A stretch of DNA of 64,000 nucleotides from Streptomyces griseofuscus (GCF_014673495.1 NZ_CP051006.1:3286001-3350000); one strand, 5' to 3'. Numbered from the stretch's first letter, positions 45,318 to 55,020 are shown. Notes: generated by a model not told the origin, from the sequence alone. Translations and numbers: made by a program.

Positions 45318-46458
45318 GATGACAGAATTCCGTATTGGTGATCTCCTCACCCTGGAGCGGATCCCGATCGAGGTGGACCAGTCCGCGACATACTCGCAAA
45401 TCGGCATCCGGTCTTTTGGAAATGGGATTTTTCATCGCGAACCTTGCCTCGGGAGCGAGCTCAGCAAGCTCAAGTACTTCGAAGTCCATCCTGGCCGCCT
45501 TGTTGTGAGCAACATCATGGCTTGGGAGGGAGCGATTGCAGTCACCACGGAGGCGGAGCGGGGCTTCGTCGGCTCAGCGCGGTTTCTTTCGTACCGCAAA
45601 ATTGGTGATGTGGATCTCAGGTACTTGAACTACTACTTCCAGAGCCATAGCGGAAAAGTCTTGATCAGATCGGTGTCAACAGGGACGGTTACACGAAATC
45701 AGACAGTTTCGCCAAAAAACTTCGAGAAGGCAAAGGTTTTTCTGCCTAGCGTGGCAGAGCAACGCCGTATCGCTGACAAGCTGGACGCGGCATTGGAGAA
45801 GTGCAAGGCCGTAGACGCGTTGCGTTTGCATGCCTCATCCGTGCTAGCCAGTCTGCGAGAGGCCATGGTTCACGAGGCCCTAGAACGCTCCACCGAGACT
45901 GTCCGCATGGGCGATGTTGTGACCCTGAAGCGCGACGAGGTCGACGTGTTGCCCGAGAAAACTTACCGGCCGATCGGCATGCGCGGGTTCGGTCGTGGGA
46001 TGATTCGCTACGCTGCGACACCTGGAAGCCAGCTCGGAAAGTTGCGTTTCTATAAATTCCCGAATTCGGCACTGGTTTTGAGTAACATCAAGGCATGGGA
46101 AGGTGCGATCGGCGTAACAAGTGAAAATGAAGAAGAATTCGTTGCCTCGAACCGGTTCCTTTTCTACGTGCCGAAGGATAGTCGCGTGAACATCAGCTAT
46201 CTGCGACACTATCTTCTGGGGCAAAAGGGGCTGAGTCAGATCTCAGCGTGTTCACCAGGTGCTGCGGACAGAAATCGCACCCTCGGCGTAAAGAGGTTCG
46301 AAAATATTCGGTTCGATCTACCGTCGCGTGACACGCAGGACCGAGTTGCGAACACCCTCGACGGGCTGAACGAGCGCCTAAGTGCAGCGCACTCTTCACC
46401 TACGCTGCAGGCGCTGCCACCTTCGTTGCTCGACGCTGCCTTTTCCGGGCAGCTGTAA
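45310..46458 (+). CDS. hsdS: Type I restriction-modification specificity subunit
   Basis: This 382-residue subunit sets the DNA target of the complex. It has two target-recognition halves that resemble each other: the first with SFGNGIF...LSKLKYFEVHPGRLVVSN and AWEGAIAVTTE, the second with GFGRGMI...LGKLRFYKFPNSALVLSN and AWEGAIGVTSE. Conserved helices (QRRIADKLDAAL) separate them. The region is clearly more AT-rich than the rest of the island, a common sign of recent exchange of recognition domains. GTG at 45310 is used; an ATG at 45319 is possible. Confidence 0.92.
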   Translation: MTEMTEFRIGDLLTLERIPIEVDQSATYSQIGIRSFGNGIFHREPCLGSELSKLKYFEVHPGRLVVSNIMAWEGAIAVTTEAERGFVGSARFLSYRKIGDVDLRYLNYYFQSHSGKVLIRSVSTGTVTRNQTVSPKNFEKAKVFLPSVAEQRRIADKLDAALEKCKAVDALRLHASSVLASLREAMVHEALERSTETVRMGDVVTLKRDEVDVLPEKTYRPIGMRGFGRGMIRYAATPGSQLGKLRFYKFPNSALVLSNIKAWEGAIGVTSENEEEFVASNRFLFYVPKDSRVNISYLRHYLLGQKGLSQISACSPGAADRNRTLGVKRFENIRFDLPSRDTQDRVANTLDGLNERLSAAHSSPTLQALPPSLLDAAFSGQL

Positions 46459-46463
46459 ACAGG

Positions 46464-47132
46464 TCAGCTGGGTGGGACCCTCCGCCACCCCTCGTCCGTC
46501 ACCACCACGTGGTCGAGGAACCGCAGACCGACCGCCTGAGCCCCCGCCGTGAGGCGGGATGTCGTGAGGCGGTCGGCCTCGCTCGGCGTCAGCTGGCCGG
46601 TGGGATGGTTGTGGGCGACGCCGAACGCTGCACCCCCGAGGGCGAGAACGCGGGCGAGGGTGTCGCGGACCGGGACGAGAGTGCGATCGGACGCGCCGTC
46701 GGTGAGGACAGAGGTACGGAGGACCGCGCCCGCCCCGTCGCAGGTCACCAGAACCGCGCGTTCATGGCGTAAGCCACGGAGGAGAGGGCTCGCGACGGCT
46801 GTCAGGTCGGCGGAGCCTGAAATTCGCCGCATGCCGGGAGCCTGCTGGACCGCAACCCGCCGTCCCAACTGGAACGCCGCCGCGACCCGCGCCGCCTTCG
46901 CCGGGCCCACACCGGGCAGACCGGCGGCGAGCTCATGGGCAGGGACGCGCGAGAGCGCGTGCAGCCCGCCGTGCCGAGCAATCAACCGACCCGCCAGTTC
47001 CACAGCGTCCTGGCCAGCCAGGCCAGCCCCCAGCAACAATGCGAGAAGCTCCCGGTCGGACAGCGCCTCCGCACCTCGGTCGAGCAACCGCTCTCTCGGC
47101 CGATCCTGCGCCGGGACCTCTCTCATGCGCAT
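46464..47132 (-). CDS. radC: RadC-like JAB-domain protein
   Basis: This protein of about 222 residues is a RadC homologue: an N-terminal helix-hairpin-helix part (LPGVGPAKAARVAAA) and a C-terminal MPN/JAB domain with the zinc motif HNHPTG...PSEAD. RadC proteins were once linked to DNA repair and often ride on mobile elements near restriction systems; the true activity is unsettled. The ATG at 47132 lies 16 nt after the DUF262 gene stop, so the two genes are co-transcribed. It converges on hsdS with a gap of only 5 nt. Confidence 0.9.
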   Translation of the reverse strand: MRMREVPAQDRPRERLLDRGAEALSDRELLALLLGAGLAGQDAVELAGRLIARHGGLHALSRVPAHELAAGLPGVGPAKAARVAAAFQLGRRVAVQQAPGMRRISGSADLTAVASPLLRGLRHERAVLVTCDGAGAVLRTSVLTDGASDRTLVPVRDTLARVLALGGAAFGVAHNHPTGQLTPSEADRLTTSRLTAGAQAVGLRFLDHVVVTDEGWRRVPPS

Positions 47133-47148
47133 GCCGATCAGGCCCGGC

Positions 47149-48870
47149 TCAATCGACCGAGTCACGGTCGAACGGCTCCGCGTCATCAGGTACGGGGGCA
47201 GGCTCTACGGGCTCCTCAGCGCCCATCGACGTGACGTCCGGCCTCGAGCCGTCGCCGCCCTCGGCCGCCGATCCGATCAGGTCGATCAGACGCGCGTGCA
47301 GGGTCCGCGACCGAGCCTTCAGGAAGCCGTCGTAGTCATCGCGCAGCGCGGCCTGGTAGGCGTCCTCCTCGATGAGGCACGTTCGCAGCCGAGCGCGCAG
47401 CGTGTCCTCACCGTGCCAGTCGATCAGATCCCGCAGATACACGGAAGGCGGAGAGTCGGAGACGTTGTTATTGGTGATCGCGCTCAACATGATCAGGTTT
47501 CCGCACACGTTCGCCCGAGCCGCGCTCACTCCGCGTCGCTTCAAAAAAGCGCGCGGGAAGAAGTGGTGAAACTGCTTGTCGTTCTGGCCGGCCAGCGCCT
47601 TGTCAGTGTCGATGGCCTGCCCGGTGTTGAGGTCCACCGGCTTCTCGTACGACATAAGCAGGACGTGCAGCTTGGTCGGCGCGTTGGCGCGGGAGAACTG
47701 GGTCCGCTGCCAGAGCACGTCACGCGGCAGCGCCGCCCCCGTCTCGATCTCCGTCGCCTGGCCGTCGGCAAAGGCGCTCACCGCATCGAGGTCCGCCGTC
47801 ATCTGAGACTCGCGCCAGCCCTTGAAGTACTCGCTGCTCGCCGTCAGCCAGAACCACCGGGCGATCGCCGCGTACTGATCGGCGGACGGCTTCGGGAGCC
47901 GTCGGAACAGCTCCACCAGGACCGCGAACTGGTTGTAGTACGGCAGAGCCTCGGCGCGAGGAGTGCGGATCTGGGTGTAGAGGAAGTCGACCGCCCGAGC
48001 GGCGGCCTTGCCCGCCTCGCTCACGGCGTCCTGCAACTCCGCACGGTCGAGACGCCGCAGGTCCTGGATGGATTTCGTGGAGAACCCCAGGCCGGCGGCT
48101 GCGGAGATGGTGCGGAGCATCGTCTTGGTGTCGACCCGGCCGTACCGCTTCCGGTCGAGGACTCGCAGCAGTTGCTCGATCTCCTCCTTGAGATCGAAGT
48201 CCTTCGACCAGGTGCCCGCACGCACCAGGTCAACGATGTCCATCCGTGTGCCAGTGCTGTTGATGCGCTCGAAGATACGGGCGGAGTCCTCTTCCGTGAC
48301 CTCGAGCATGGTCACCACCGGTACCTGATAACCGCGGAACTGGTCGCTGAGGGCCTGGGCCCGCCCGACGTGTTCCTCCGTCGGCTTGTCTCGCATCACC
48401 CAGGCCATCATCGAGCTGGCCGAGTCCAAATCGCGCACGGGAATGACGTGCGCACCGGCCGGGGTCTCCTCCGTGAGGTACAGGAACTCCTCACGGGACA
48501 GGTCGAATCCGATGTTCCACCGTTCCCCCTCGCCGTGCATCGCGCCCACGATGCTCGCCAACCGCTGCTGGCCGTCGATGACGTACTGCACCGGAGCCCC
48601 GGAAACCGGCGGGGCAGCAGTCAGCCCTGCGATCTCGTGACCGCTGGCCAGCCTCCGGTCGGACGTACGCCACATCAGCAGACTGCCGATGGGATAGTTC
48701 CGGCGGACCGAGTCCAGCAGATAGAGCACCTGCTCCGGCTCCCAGACGAATGCCCGCTGGTACTTCGGCAGAACGATCTCACCGGACAGCACGCGGTGCG
48801 CGAGCGTCGAGATCGGCACAATCGTCGGTTCGGGCGCTGTGACGCCCCCGGCCCTGTGAGATGACCCCAT
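47149..48870 (-). CDS. DUF262/DUF1524 protein (GmrSD-like, type IV restriction candidate)
   Basis: This 573-residue protein joins a DUF262 (GmrS) domain to a C-terminal DUF1524/HNH-like (GmrD) region. The DUF262 signature DGQQRL lies at 99-104 with VLPKYQRAFVWE upstream; the nuclease part shows QFHHFFPRAFL around residue 432 and NLIMLSAITNNNVSDSPPS after it. Single-chain GmrSD proteins cut DNA with modified cytosine, and similar proteins act in phage defence. GGAGGGG lies upstream of the ATG. It is the first gene of a two-gene leftward unit with radC. The activity here is inferred from domains only. Confidence 0.88.
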   Translation of the reverse strand: MGSSHRAGGVTAPEPTIVPISTLAHRVLSGEIVLPKYQRAFVWEPEQVLYLLDSVRRNYPIGSLLMWRTSDRRLASGHEIAGLTAAPPVSGAPVQYVIDGQQRLASIVGAMHGEGERWNIGFDLSREEFLYLTEETPAGAHVIPVRDLDSASSMMAWVMRDKPTEEHVGRAQALSDQFRGYQVPVVTMLEVTEEDSARIFERINSTGTRMDIVDLVRAGTWSKDFDLKEEIEQLLRVLDRKRYGRVDTKTMLRTISAAAGLGFSTKSIQDLRRLDRAELQDAVSEAGKAAARAVDFLYTQIRTPRAEALPYYNQFAVLVELFRRLPKPSADQYAAIARWFWLTASSEYFKGWRESQMTADLDAVSAFADGQATEIETGAALPRDVLWQRTQFSRANAPTKLHVLLMSYEKPVDLNTGQAIDTDKALAGQNDKQFHHFFPRAFLKRRGVSAARANVCGNLIMLSAITNNNVSDSPPSVYLRDLIDWHGEDTLRARLRTCLIEEDAYQAALRDDYDGFLKARSRTLHARLIDLIGSAAEGGDGSRPDVTSMGAEEPVEPAPVPDDAEPFDRDSVD

Positions 48871-49136
48871 TCCGCCCCTCCACTGCTGTGCCTGCTCGCC
48901 GGTGCAGCTGTCGAGACGATCCTAGAAGGCAGCACTGACAATCCGCCGACCACGTCAGAGGACCAGCACAGGACGCAGCCCACTGCGCGCCAGCATGCCG
49001 CACAGGCACCCAGCACGGATCCAGCACGGTACGGATATGAGGGGGTGATGACAGGTGACGACAGCTCAGAAGATCCAGCACCCATCCAGCACGGTAAAGA
49101 TCAAGGGGTCCAACCCCGAAGAGCCGGACCCCATCT
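48871..49136. other. Right-end non-coding segment of element 1
   Basis: This 266-nt segment has no gene. It holds the promoter of the DUF262 gene, a set of ATCCAGCAC repeats listed separately, and, next to attachment copy B, a segment (about 49087-49136) that is also found left of copy C (about 51234-51282), including GACC...CCGAAGAGCCGGACCC. Confidence 0.5.
49008..49092. repeat. ATCCAGCAC repeats, right candidate integrase arm sites
   Basis: ATCCAGCAC occurs at 49019, 49073 and 49084, plus a variant ACCCAGCAC at 49008. The last two exact copies are 11 bp apart, the same spacing as at the left end. They lie just inside the right attachment copy, mirroring the left arrangement. Confidence 0.6.
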
Positions 49137-49223
49137 GACCTGGAAGTTTGCCAGATCAGCGAAGTGGTGCTACGTCACCCGCTACACATTGAACCGGAAC
49201 TCCACCACAAGGCTCTGATCTGC
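49137..49223. repeat. Attachment-site copy B (junction of two tandem elements)
   Basis: This 87-bp segment matches copy A at 39151 and the ychF 3' end at 51283. It also encodes VEFRFNV and a TAG stop on the minus strand, identical in codons to the intact ychF. Its right flank (AGGCTCTGATCTGC) resembles the inner flank of copy A, and its left flank resembles the DNA left of the intact ychF. Confidence 0.8.
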
Positions 49224-50405
49224 GGAATCCGAAGGACTGCTCCACTACGCCGGTGGCCTGATCGCGCTCCCCAGCCCCCGCGCCTCAGAGCCGCGCCGAA
49301 GGCCCTTGCGAACTACGCGGACCAGCTACTCGATGAACTGGCCGCTGCGAACGACGGCTGTCTCATCAAGCCCATCGAATCCGGCCCGCACGCGGTGAAT
49401 TGGGCGTCTCGGGTCAACGCCGCCCGCAAGTCCGGCAAGATCCCCCACACGCAGGAGCTGTACGGGTACCGCACCCACCGCGGCTACGAGATCAAGCTGG
49501 TCGACATCCCTGCCTGGCGCCTCGCGGAACTCACCCCGCTCCCTGTGCCGGCCAGACTCACCAAACCCCATGCCGTCGCGGCTGCCCTCCAAAAGCAGCC
49601 GCAGCCCATGGGCCTGACCAAACCCCTCCAGGGCCGAGCCCTGCGCATCATCCAAACCCTCATCACCGCCACCGAAGCCCAAGGCCACAAGGCAGCGCTC
49701 GGAACCACACAAGGCGCGCCCCCGCCCCATCGGCGCCGCAAGGCGCCACCGCACTTCACCATCACCGCCCAAGGCGGGGGCGTCGGCTTCCTCGTCCTTC
49801 AAGAACAGGAATGCAGCGAACACGTCCCCACGGACAAGGAACTCGCCGACGCCAAGAAGCACTCATGGATGCGCATTTCCCGCTTCGACTGCACCCCCTC
49901 CAGCCGCCTGCGTTTCATACTCCGCGGCGGCAGCCCGCACCGCGCCAGCGAATGGGCCGACCTCGCCGACCGGCCTCTGGAAGAACAACTCGCCGAGATC
50001 GTGCAGGAGGTCGGACTCCGCGGCGAAGCCGCAAAACGCAAACGCCTTGCAGAGCAGAAAGCCAGAGAGGAAGAGCGGAAGCGCTGGGAAGCCGCCATGC
50101 AGGAAGCCCACGCCGCCTACGCCCACGCCTACCGCGTCAAACACCTCGGAGAACAGGCGGACACCTGGTACCAGGCCAGTCTCCTGACCGAATACATCGC
50201 AGCAGTAGGCGACCACGCCACATCACTGCCGCCCGGGCAGGAGCGGGCCGAGACCGAGGCGTGGCTCGCGTTCGCGGACGCGCACCTCCAAAACCTCACC
50301 GAATCGGTCTCAGCACCGAAACTGCCCACGCCGCCGAAACCCAGCGGCGACGACCTCAAGCCCTTCCTCGGTCACTGGAGCCCCTACGGACCCCGCTCCT
50401 ACTGA
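49164..50405 (+). CDS. Hypothetical protein of integrated elements, probably 5'-truncated
   Basis: The open frame of 413 codons begins with a GTG inside attachment copy B, so its first 40 or so residues are att DNA and probably not genuine. From about residue 45 it looks like a protein family often seen in Streptomyces elements: a wing-like segment (WASRVNAARKSGKIP), a middle domain, a long charged helix (KRKRLAEQKAREEERKRWE) and the end PFLGHWSPYGP. Those full-length proteins have a longer N-terminus, so this copy was likely cut when it recombined. Function unknown; whether it is expressed is doubtful. Confidence 0.55.
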   Translation: MVLRHPLHIEPELHHKALICGIRRTAPLRRWPDRAPQPPRLRAAPKALANYADQLLDELAAANDGCLIKPIESGPHAVNWASRVNAARKSGKIPHTQELYGYRTHRGYEIKLVDIPAWRLAELTPLPVPARLTKPHAVAAALQKQPQPMGLTKPLQGRALRIIQTLITATEAQGHKAALGTTQGAPPPHRRRKAPPHFTITAQGGGVGFLVLQEQECSEHVPTDKELADAKKHSWMRISRFDCTPSSRLRFILRGGSPHRASEWADLADRPLEEQLAEIVQEVGLRGEAAKRKRLAEQKAREEERKRWEAAMQEAHAAYAHAYRVKHLGEQADTWYQASLLTEYIAAVGDHATSLPPGQERAETEAWLAFADAHLQNLTESVSAPKLPTPPKPSGDDLKPFLGHWSPYGPRSY

Positions 50406-50421
50406 GCCGGACCAGGGGAAA

Positions 50422-50835
50422 TCACACCGCCACGAGCCGGACCCGCTCGCCGCACAGCTTGGCCATGTCGTCAATATCGGAAGTCAGCATGACCACGGGG
50501 CGGTGCTGTCGCAGCGCGGCCTCGGCAACGGCCGCATCGATCGCGTACTTGTGTCCGTGCAAGCCGGCATTCATCAGCAACTTCGAGGCAGCTCTCGCTT
50601 CCTCGTCACCAACCGGGACGACCCGCAGCCCGGAAAGCACCCAGTTCAGGCGGGACTTGTTCGTACGCGCGTGGACGGCCTCAATGATGGTGAGCGCACT
50701 GATCACGACCTCCATGCCGCGCGACCGCGCCTCAGCGATCAGGGCCACCACCTGCTCTTCGTCAGCGAGCAGCTTCGAGAGTCCCTCGCTGTCGAGGACC
50801 AGCGTCCCCTCGTGACTCAGCCTGCGGCGGGCCAC
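50422..50835 (-). CDS. PIN-domain toxin (VapC-like ribonuclease)
   Basis: This 137-residue protein has a PIN fold: the acidic residues of the RNase site appear in LVLDSEGL, in IIEAVH (Glu), in YAIDAAVAE and in LTSDIDDM. VapC toxins cut tRNA or rRNA when their antitoxin is degraded. The GTG at 50835 lies 19 nt inside the antitoxin gene, a usual arrangement. It may maintain this DNA segment in the chromosome. The gene converges on the truncated element gene. Confidence 0.87.
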   Translation of the reverse strand: MARRRLSHEGTLVLDSEGLSKLLADEEQVVALIAEARSRGMEVVISALTIIEAVHARTNKSRLNWVLSGLRVVPVGDEEARAASKLLMNAGLHGHKYAIDAAVAEAALRQHRPVVMLTSDIDDMAKLCGERVRLVAV

Positions 50836-51101
50836 TCGGCCTCCTCGGCGAACACCTCGTCGAAGACCTGCCGCGCCCGTTGACGAGCCGACTCGGAGAC
50901 CGGCCCCTTGCGGCTCTCGTAGTCCGCCAGGTACTCGTCCAGGACCTGCCCCCGCAGCTCACGCTCGACCGCGTCGGCGATGAACGCGGAGAACTCCCGC
51001 TTCCCCACCCTCGCCCGGATCGCCTCCGCGGTCCCCTCCGGCAGCGACAGGCTCACCCGCGTCGCCGGCCCTTCCCCGATGCTGTACGTCGTCTCAGCCA
51101 T
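50817..51101 (-). CDS. Ribbon-helix-helix antitoxin of the PIN toxin
   Basis: This 94-residue protein starts with a ribbon-helix-helix DNA-binding motif (RVSLSLPEGTAEAIRARVG) and has an acidic, helical C-terminus suited to wrap the PIN toxin. It would neutralise the toxin and repress its own promoter. TTGACACAAT lies just upstream of the ATG, where CACAAT could be a -10 about 7 nt before the start codon. It overlaps the toxin gene. Confidence 0.85.
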   Translation of the reverse strand: MAETTYSIGEGPATRVSLSLPEGTAEAIRARVGKREFSAFIADAVERELRGQVLDEYLADYESRKGPVSESARQRARQVFDEVFAEEAEWPAAG

Positions 51102-51282
51102 GCCTCCGATTGTGTCAAACGAGTAGGAAAAGTGCTACGGCCGGAATCCACACGCCCCCAGGGGCGTGAAGAAGACGTGTGGGTGAAGCCCCTCCCACCC
51201 ACCCTCAGATCGGGCAGATCGCTGCCCGAATCCCAGCACGAGAAAGACCAAGGGCCCGACCCCGAAGAGCCGGACCCTCTCT

Positions 51283-51327
51283 GACCTGCATGTTTGCCAG
51301 ATCAGCGACGTGGTGAGATGTCAGCCA

Positions 51328-51355
<28 letters not shown>
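51283..51355. repeat. Attachment-site copy C (3' end of the intact ychF)
   Basis: This copy spans the last eight or so codons of ychF, its stop at 51328 and about 45 nt of 3' flank. It is the target for integration; insertion restores the gene because the element carries the same tail. Beyond 51355, into the body of ychF, the similarity to copies A and B stops. Confidence 0.8.
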
Positions 51356-52416
<1,061 letters not shown>

Positions 52417-52592
52417 GTTGCGACTTCCCGTGGATGAGAGGGCCAGGAGCTGGGGCTGCCAGGCCCTCGGAGGACACTGGCCGATCCACCAGTCTACGGC
52501 GTTCCGCGCGCCCTCCTCCCGGGAGCGCCGTCCACCCGGCCAAGGTCCGCCCATCGGCGTGTCTGGGAGCCGATTGGGCACATAAGCAGACC

Positions 52593-52598
52593 TAAGTT
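52593..52598 (+). promoter_or_regulatory. -10 element TAAGTT of a probable leaderless gene
   Basis: TAAGTT lies 6 nt before the ATG at 52605, with no ribosome site in between. The spacing fits transcription starting at the start codon. Confidence 0.45.
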
Positions 52599-52604
52599 GG
52601 TCCA

Positions 52605-53120
52605 ATGGAGCAGCACAGAACGCGACCCCCGAACGACGGACGGCGACGCGGCCACCCGCCGCACGCCCATCTGCCGCCGCAGGCCCGGCGCCGCCCGCCC
52701 GGCCCGGAGGCGGGGCGCGGCGCGGGGCAGTCACGGCCGGTACCGGGTCCCCGGCTCACCGGGCTCGGGGGCGGGCTGTTCTGCATCGCCGCGATGTTCC
52801 TCCTGGGCTGCCTCGACGAGTTGCTCTTCGACGGCTCGCTGCCGGTGTACGGCGTGCTCTTCCTGCCCGTGTGCGTGCTGACCGCGCTGTGGGTGCGTCC
52901 CGGGGATGTGCTGACCGCGCCGGTCGCCGTGCCCATCGCCTTCGCGACCGGGCTGTTCGTGGTCGCCGACGGGCGCGAGGGGATGCTCAGTCGTCTGATG
53001 GGCCTGGTGACCGGGCTGGCCACCCAGGCCGGCTGGCTGTACGGGGGGACGCTGGCCGCCGGGGTGATCGTGCTCGTACGACGGGTGCGGTGGGTGCGGT
53101 CGCGACGGCGCCCGCACTGA
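52605..53120 (+). CDS. DUF6542-like small membrane protein
   Basis: This 171-residue protein has a basic, Pro-rich N-terminus of about 50 residues followed by three or four membrane helices (about 52-70, 80-95, 103-122 and 130-158) and a basic C-terminus. From memory it matches the DUF6542 family found next to ychF and xseA in Streptomyces. Function unknown. It is divergent from ychF and converges on ppgK. Confidence 0.75.
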   Translation: MEQHRTRPPNDGRRRGHPPHAHLPPQARRRPPGPEAGRGAGQSRPVPGPRLTGLGGGLFCIAAMFLLGCLDELLFDGSLPVYGVLFLPVCVLTALWVRPGDVLTAPVAVPIAFATGLFVVADGREGMLSRLMGLVTGLATQAGWLYGGTLAAGVIVLVRRVRWVRSRRRPH

Positions 53121-53216
53121 GCGACCGGGGGAGAGAAGGGGGGCTGTTCCTCGCGCGCCGTCGGCCACGACCATCAGCGGCCCCCTACCGGCCCGCGCCG
53201 CCCCCGGCTCCCGCGC

Positions 53217-53963
53217 CTACGACCGCTGCGCCGCCCTCATCGCCGCCCCCACGATCCCCGCGTTGTTCTGGAGCTGCGCGGGGACGATGTCGGCCTTGAT
53301 GCCCTCGATGTGGTGCAGGAACTTGTCGGCCTTGCGGCTGACGCCGCCGCCGATGATGAACAGCTCGGGCGAGAACAGCATCTCCACATGCGCCAGGTAC
53401 TTCTGGACGCGGCGGGCCCACTGCTCCCAGCTCAGGTCGTGGTCCTCCTTGGCCTTGCTGGACGCCTTGTGCTCGGCGTCATGGCCGCCGAGTTCCAGGT
53501 GGCCCAGTTCGGTGTTGGGGACCAGGACGCCGTCCGCGAAGAGGGCGCTGCCGATGCCGGTGCCGAAGGTGAGCAGGATGACGGTGCCCCCGCGGCCCCG
53601 GCCCGCGCCGAACTGCATCTCGGCGACGCCCGCCGCGTCCGCGTCATTGACCACCGTCACCGGCAGGCCGCCCAGTCGGTCGCCGAACAGGGCGCGCGCG
53701 TCGGTGTCGATCCAGCTCTTGTCGACATTGGCCGCCGTACGGACCGTCGCCCCGTCGGTGACCACGCCGGGGAAAGTCAGGCCCACCGGGCCGGTCCAGC
53801 CGAAGTGGTCGATCACCTGCTTCACCCCGTCGGCCACGCCGTCGGGCGTCGCCGGGTGGGGGGTGAGCACCTTGCAGCGCTCCTGGGCGAGGTCGCCCCT
53901 GTCGAGGTCCACAGGGGCGCCCTTGATCCCGGATCCGCCGATGTCCACGCCGAAGATCTGCAT
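53217..53963 (-). CDS. ppgK: Polyphosphate glucokinase
   Basis: This 248-residue ROK-family enzyme phosphorylates glucose with polyphosphate or ATP as donor. It has the phosphate motif FGVDIGGSGIKG, the polyphosphate-type segment LTFPGVV, catalytic Asp in VVNDADAAG, and the loop TFGTGIGSAL. Length and motifs fit PpgK rather than a ROK repressor because there is no DNA-binding domain. The start ATG at 53963 has GTGGAG just upstream. It ends close to a converging membrane-protein gene. Confidence 0.95.
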   Translation of the reverse strand: MQIFGVDIGGSGIKGAPVDLDRGDLAQERCKVLTPHPATPDGVADGVKQVIDHFGWTGPVGLTFPGVVTDGATVRTAANVDKSWIDTDARALFGDRLGGLPVTVVNDADAAGVAEMQFGAGRGRGGTVILLTFGTGIGSALFADGVLVPNTELGHLELGGHDAEHKASSKAKEDHDLSWEQWARRVQKYLAHVEMLFSPELFIIGGGVSRKADKFLHHIEGIKADIVPAQLQNNAGIVGAAMRAAQRS

Positions 53964-54012
53964 GGCTCCACGTTACGACGGACCACTGACAGTCACGCCC
54001 AGGCGGTCGTGA

Positions 54013-55020
54013 TCACTCCCCGGAAGCGCCCGATCCGCCGCGCTCGGCCACCAGGTTCGCCGCCTCTTCGCGCAGGTCGCGGCGGAGCTCCTTGGGCAGC
54101 GAGAAGGTGATGGACTCCTCGGCGGTCTTGACGATCTCCACGTCTCCGTAACCGCGCTCGGCGAGCCACTCCAGGACCTGCTCGACCAGGATGTCCGGGA
54201 CGGAGGCGCCGGAGGTGACGCCGACGGTGCTCACGCCCTCCAGCCAGGCCTCGTCGATCTCGTCGGCGAAGTCCACCAGGTACGCCTCGCGGGCACCGGC
54301 GAGCTTGGCGACCTCGACCAGGCGCTTGGAGTTGGAGGAGTTGCGGGAGCCGACGACGATCACCAGGTCGGAGTCGGCGCCCATCTGCTTCACGGCGACC
54401 TGGCGGTTCTGCGTGGCGTAGCAGATGTCGTCGCTGGGCGGGGAGACCAGGCCGGGGAACTTGGTCTTCAGGGCGTCGACGGTCTCCATGGTCTCGTCCA
54501 CGGAGAGGGTGGTCTGCGACAGCCAGACGACCTTCGACGGGTCGCGGACCTCGACATTGGCGACGTCCTCGGGGCCGTCGACCAGCTGGATGTGGTCGGG
54601 GGCCTCACCGGAGGTGCCGATGACCTCCTCGTGGCCCTCGTGGCCGATCAGCAGGATGTCGTAGTCCTCGTTCGCGTACCGGACGGCTTCCTTGTGGACC
54701 TTGGTGACCAGGGGGCAGGTCGCGTCGATGGTGGCGAGGCGGCCGCGCTCGGCCTCCTCGTGGACGACGGGGGCCACGCCGTGCGCCGAGAACATGACGA
54801 TGTTGCCCTCGGGCACCTCCTCCGTGCGCTCGACGAAGACGGCGCCCTTCTTCTCCAGGGTCTGCACGACGTACTTGTTGTGGACGATCTCGTGCCGGAC
54901 GTAGATCGGGGCGCCGTACTGCTCCAGGGCCTTCTCGACGGCGATCACGGCGCGGTCCACACCGGCGCAGTAGCCTCGGGGGGCGGCGAGCAGGACACGG
55001 CGGCGAGGCGAAGCGGTCAT
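54013..55020 (-). CDS. ispH: 4-hydroxy-3-methylbut-2-enyl diphosphate reductase
   Basis: IspH performs the last step of the MEP pathway, giving isopentenyl and dimethylallyl diphosphate. This 335-residue protein has the three [4Fe-4S] cysteines Cys18, Cys102 and Cys200 and the conserved active-site histidines His43, His80 and His130. The TQNRQ and SRNSSNS motifs that hold the substrate phosphate are present. It is divergent from xseA with a 92-nt gap and lies 49 nt upstream of ppgK on the same strand. Confidence 0.97.
   Translation of the reverse strand: MTASPRRRVLLAAPRGYCAGVDRAVIAVEKALEQYGAPIYVRHEIVHNKYVVQTLEKKGAVFVERTEEVPEGNIVMFSAHGVAPVVHEEAERGRLATIDATCPLVTKVHKEAVRYANEDYDILLIGHEGHEEVIGTSGEAPDHIQLVDGPEDVANVEVRDPSKVVWLSQTTLSVDETMETVDALKTKFPGLVSPPSDDICYATQNRQVAVKQMGADSDLVIVVGSRNSSNSKRLVEVAKLAGAREAYLVDFADEIDEAWLEGVSTVGVTSGASVPDILVEQVLEWLAERGYGDVEIVKTAEESITFSLPKELRRDLREEAANLVAERGGSGASGE

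Larger units (their letters stand above)
39151..49223. mobile_element. Integrated defence island (element 1) at the ychF 3' end
   Basis: The segment is bounded by two direct copies of the ychF 3' end. Inside are a decayed tyrosine integrase next to the left site, paired ATCCAGCAC repeats just inside both ends, a type I restriction-modification operon with an AbiE pair, a RadC protein and a DUF262/DUF1524 nuclease. Its left inner flank (AGGCTTTGACCTGC) is shared with the segment right of copy B, and its right inner flank is shared with the segment left of copy C, showing that two related elements are lined up in tandem. Without an intact integrase it is probably no longer mobile by itself. Confidence 0.75.

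Noticed and set aside
49164..49300. N-terminal 45 codons of the frame at 49164 as genuine protein
   Set aside because: They are the attachment repeat read in one frame and show no similarity to the rest of the family.
52417..52734. N-terminal extension of YchF
   Set aside because: YchF starts directly with its G domain; the extension is Ala/Pro/Arg-rich noise and the GTG at 52416 has a ribosome site.
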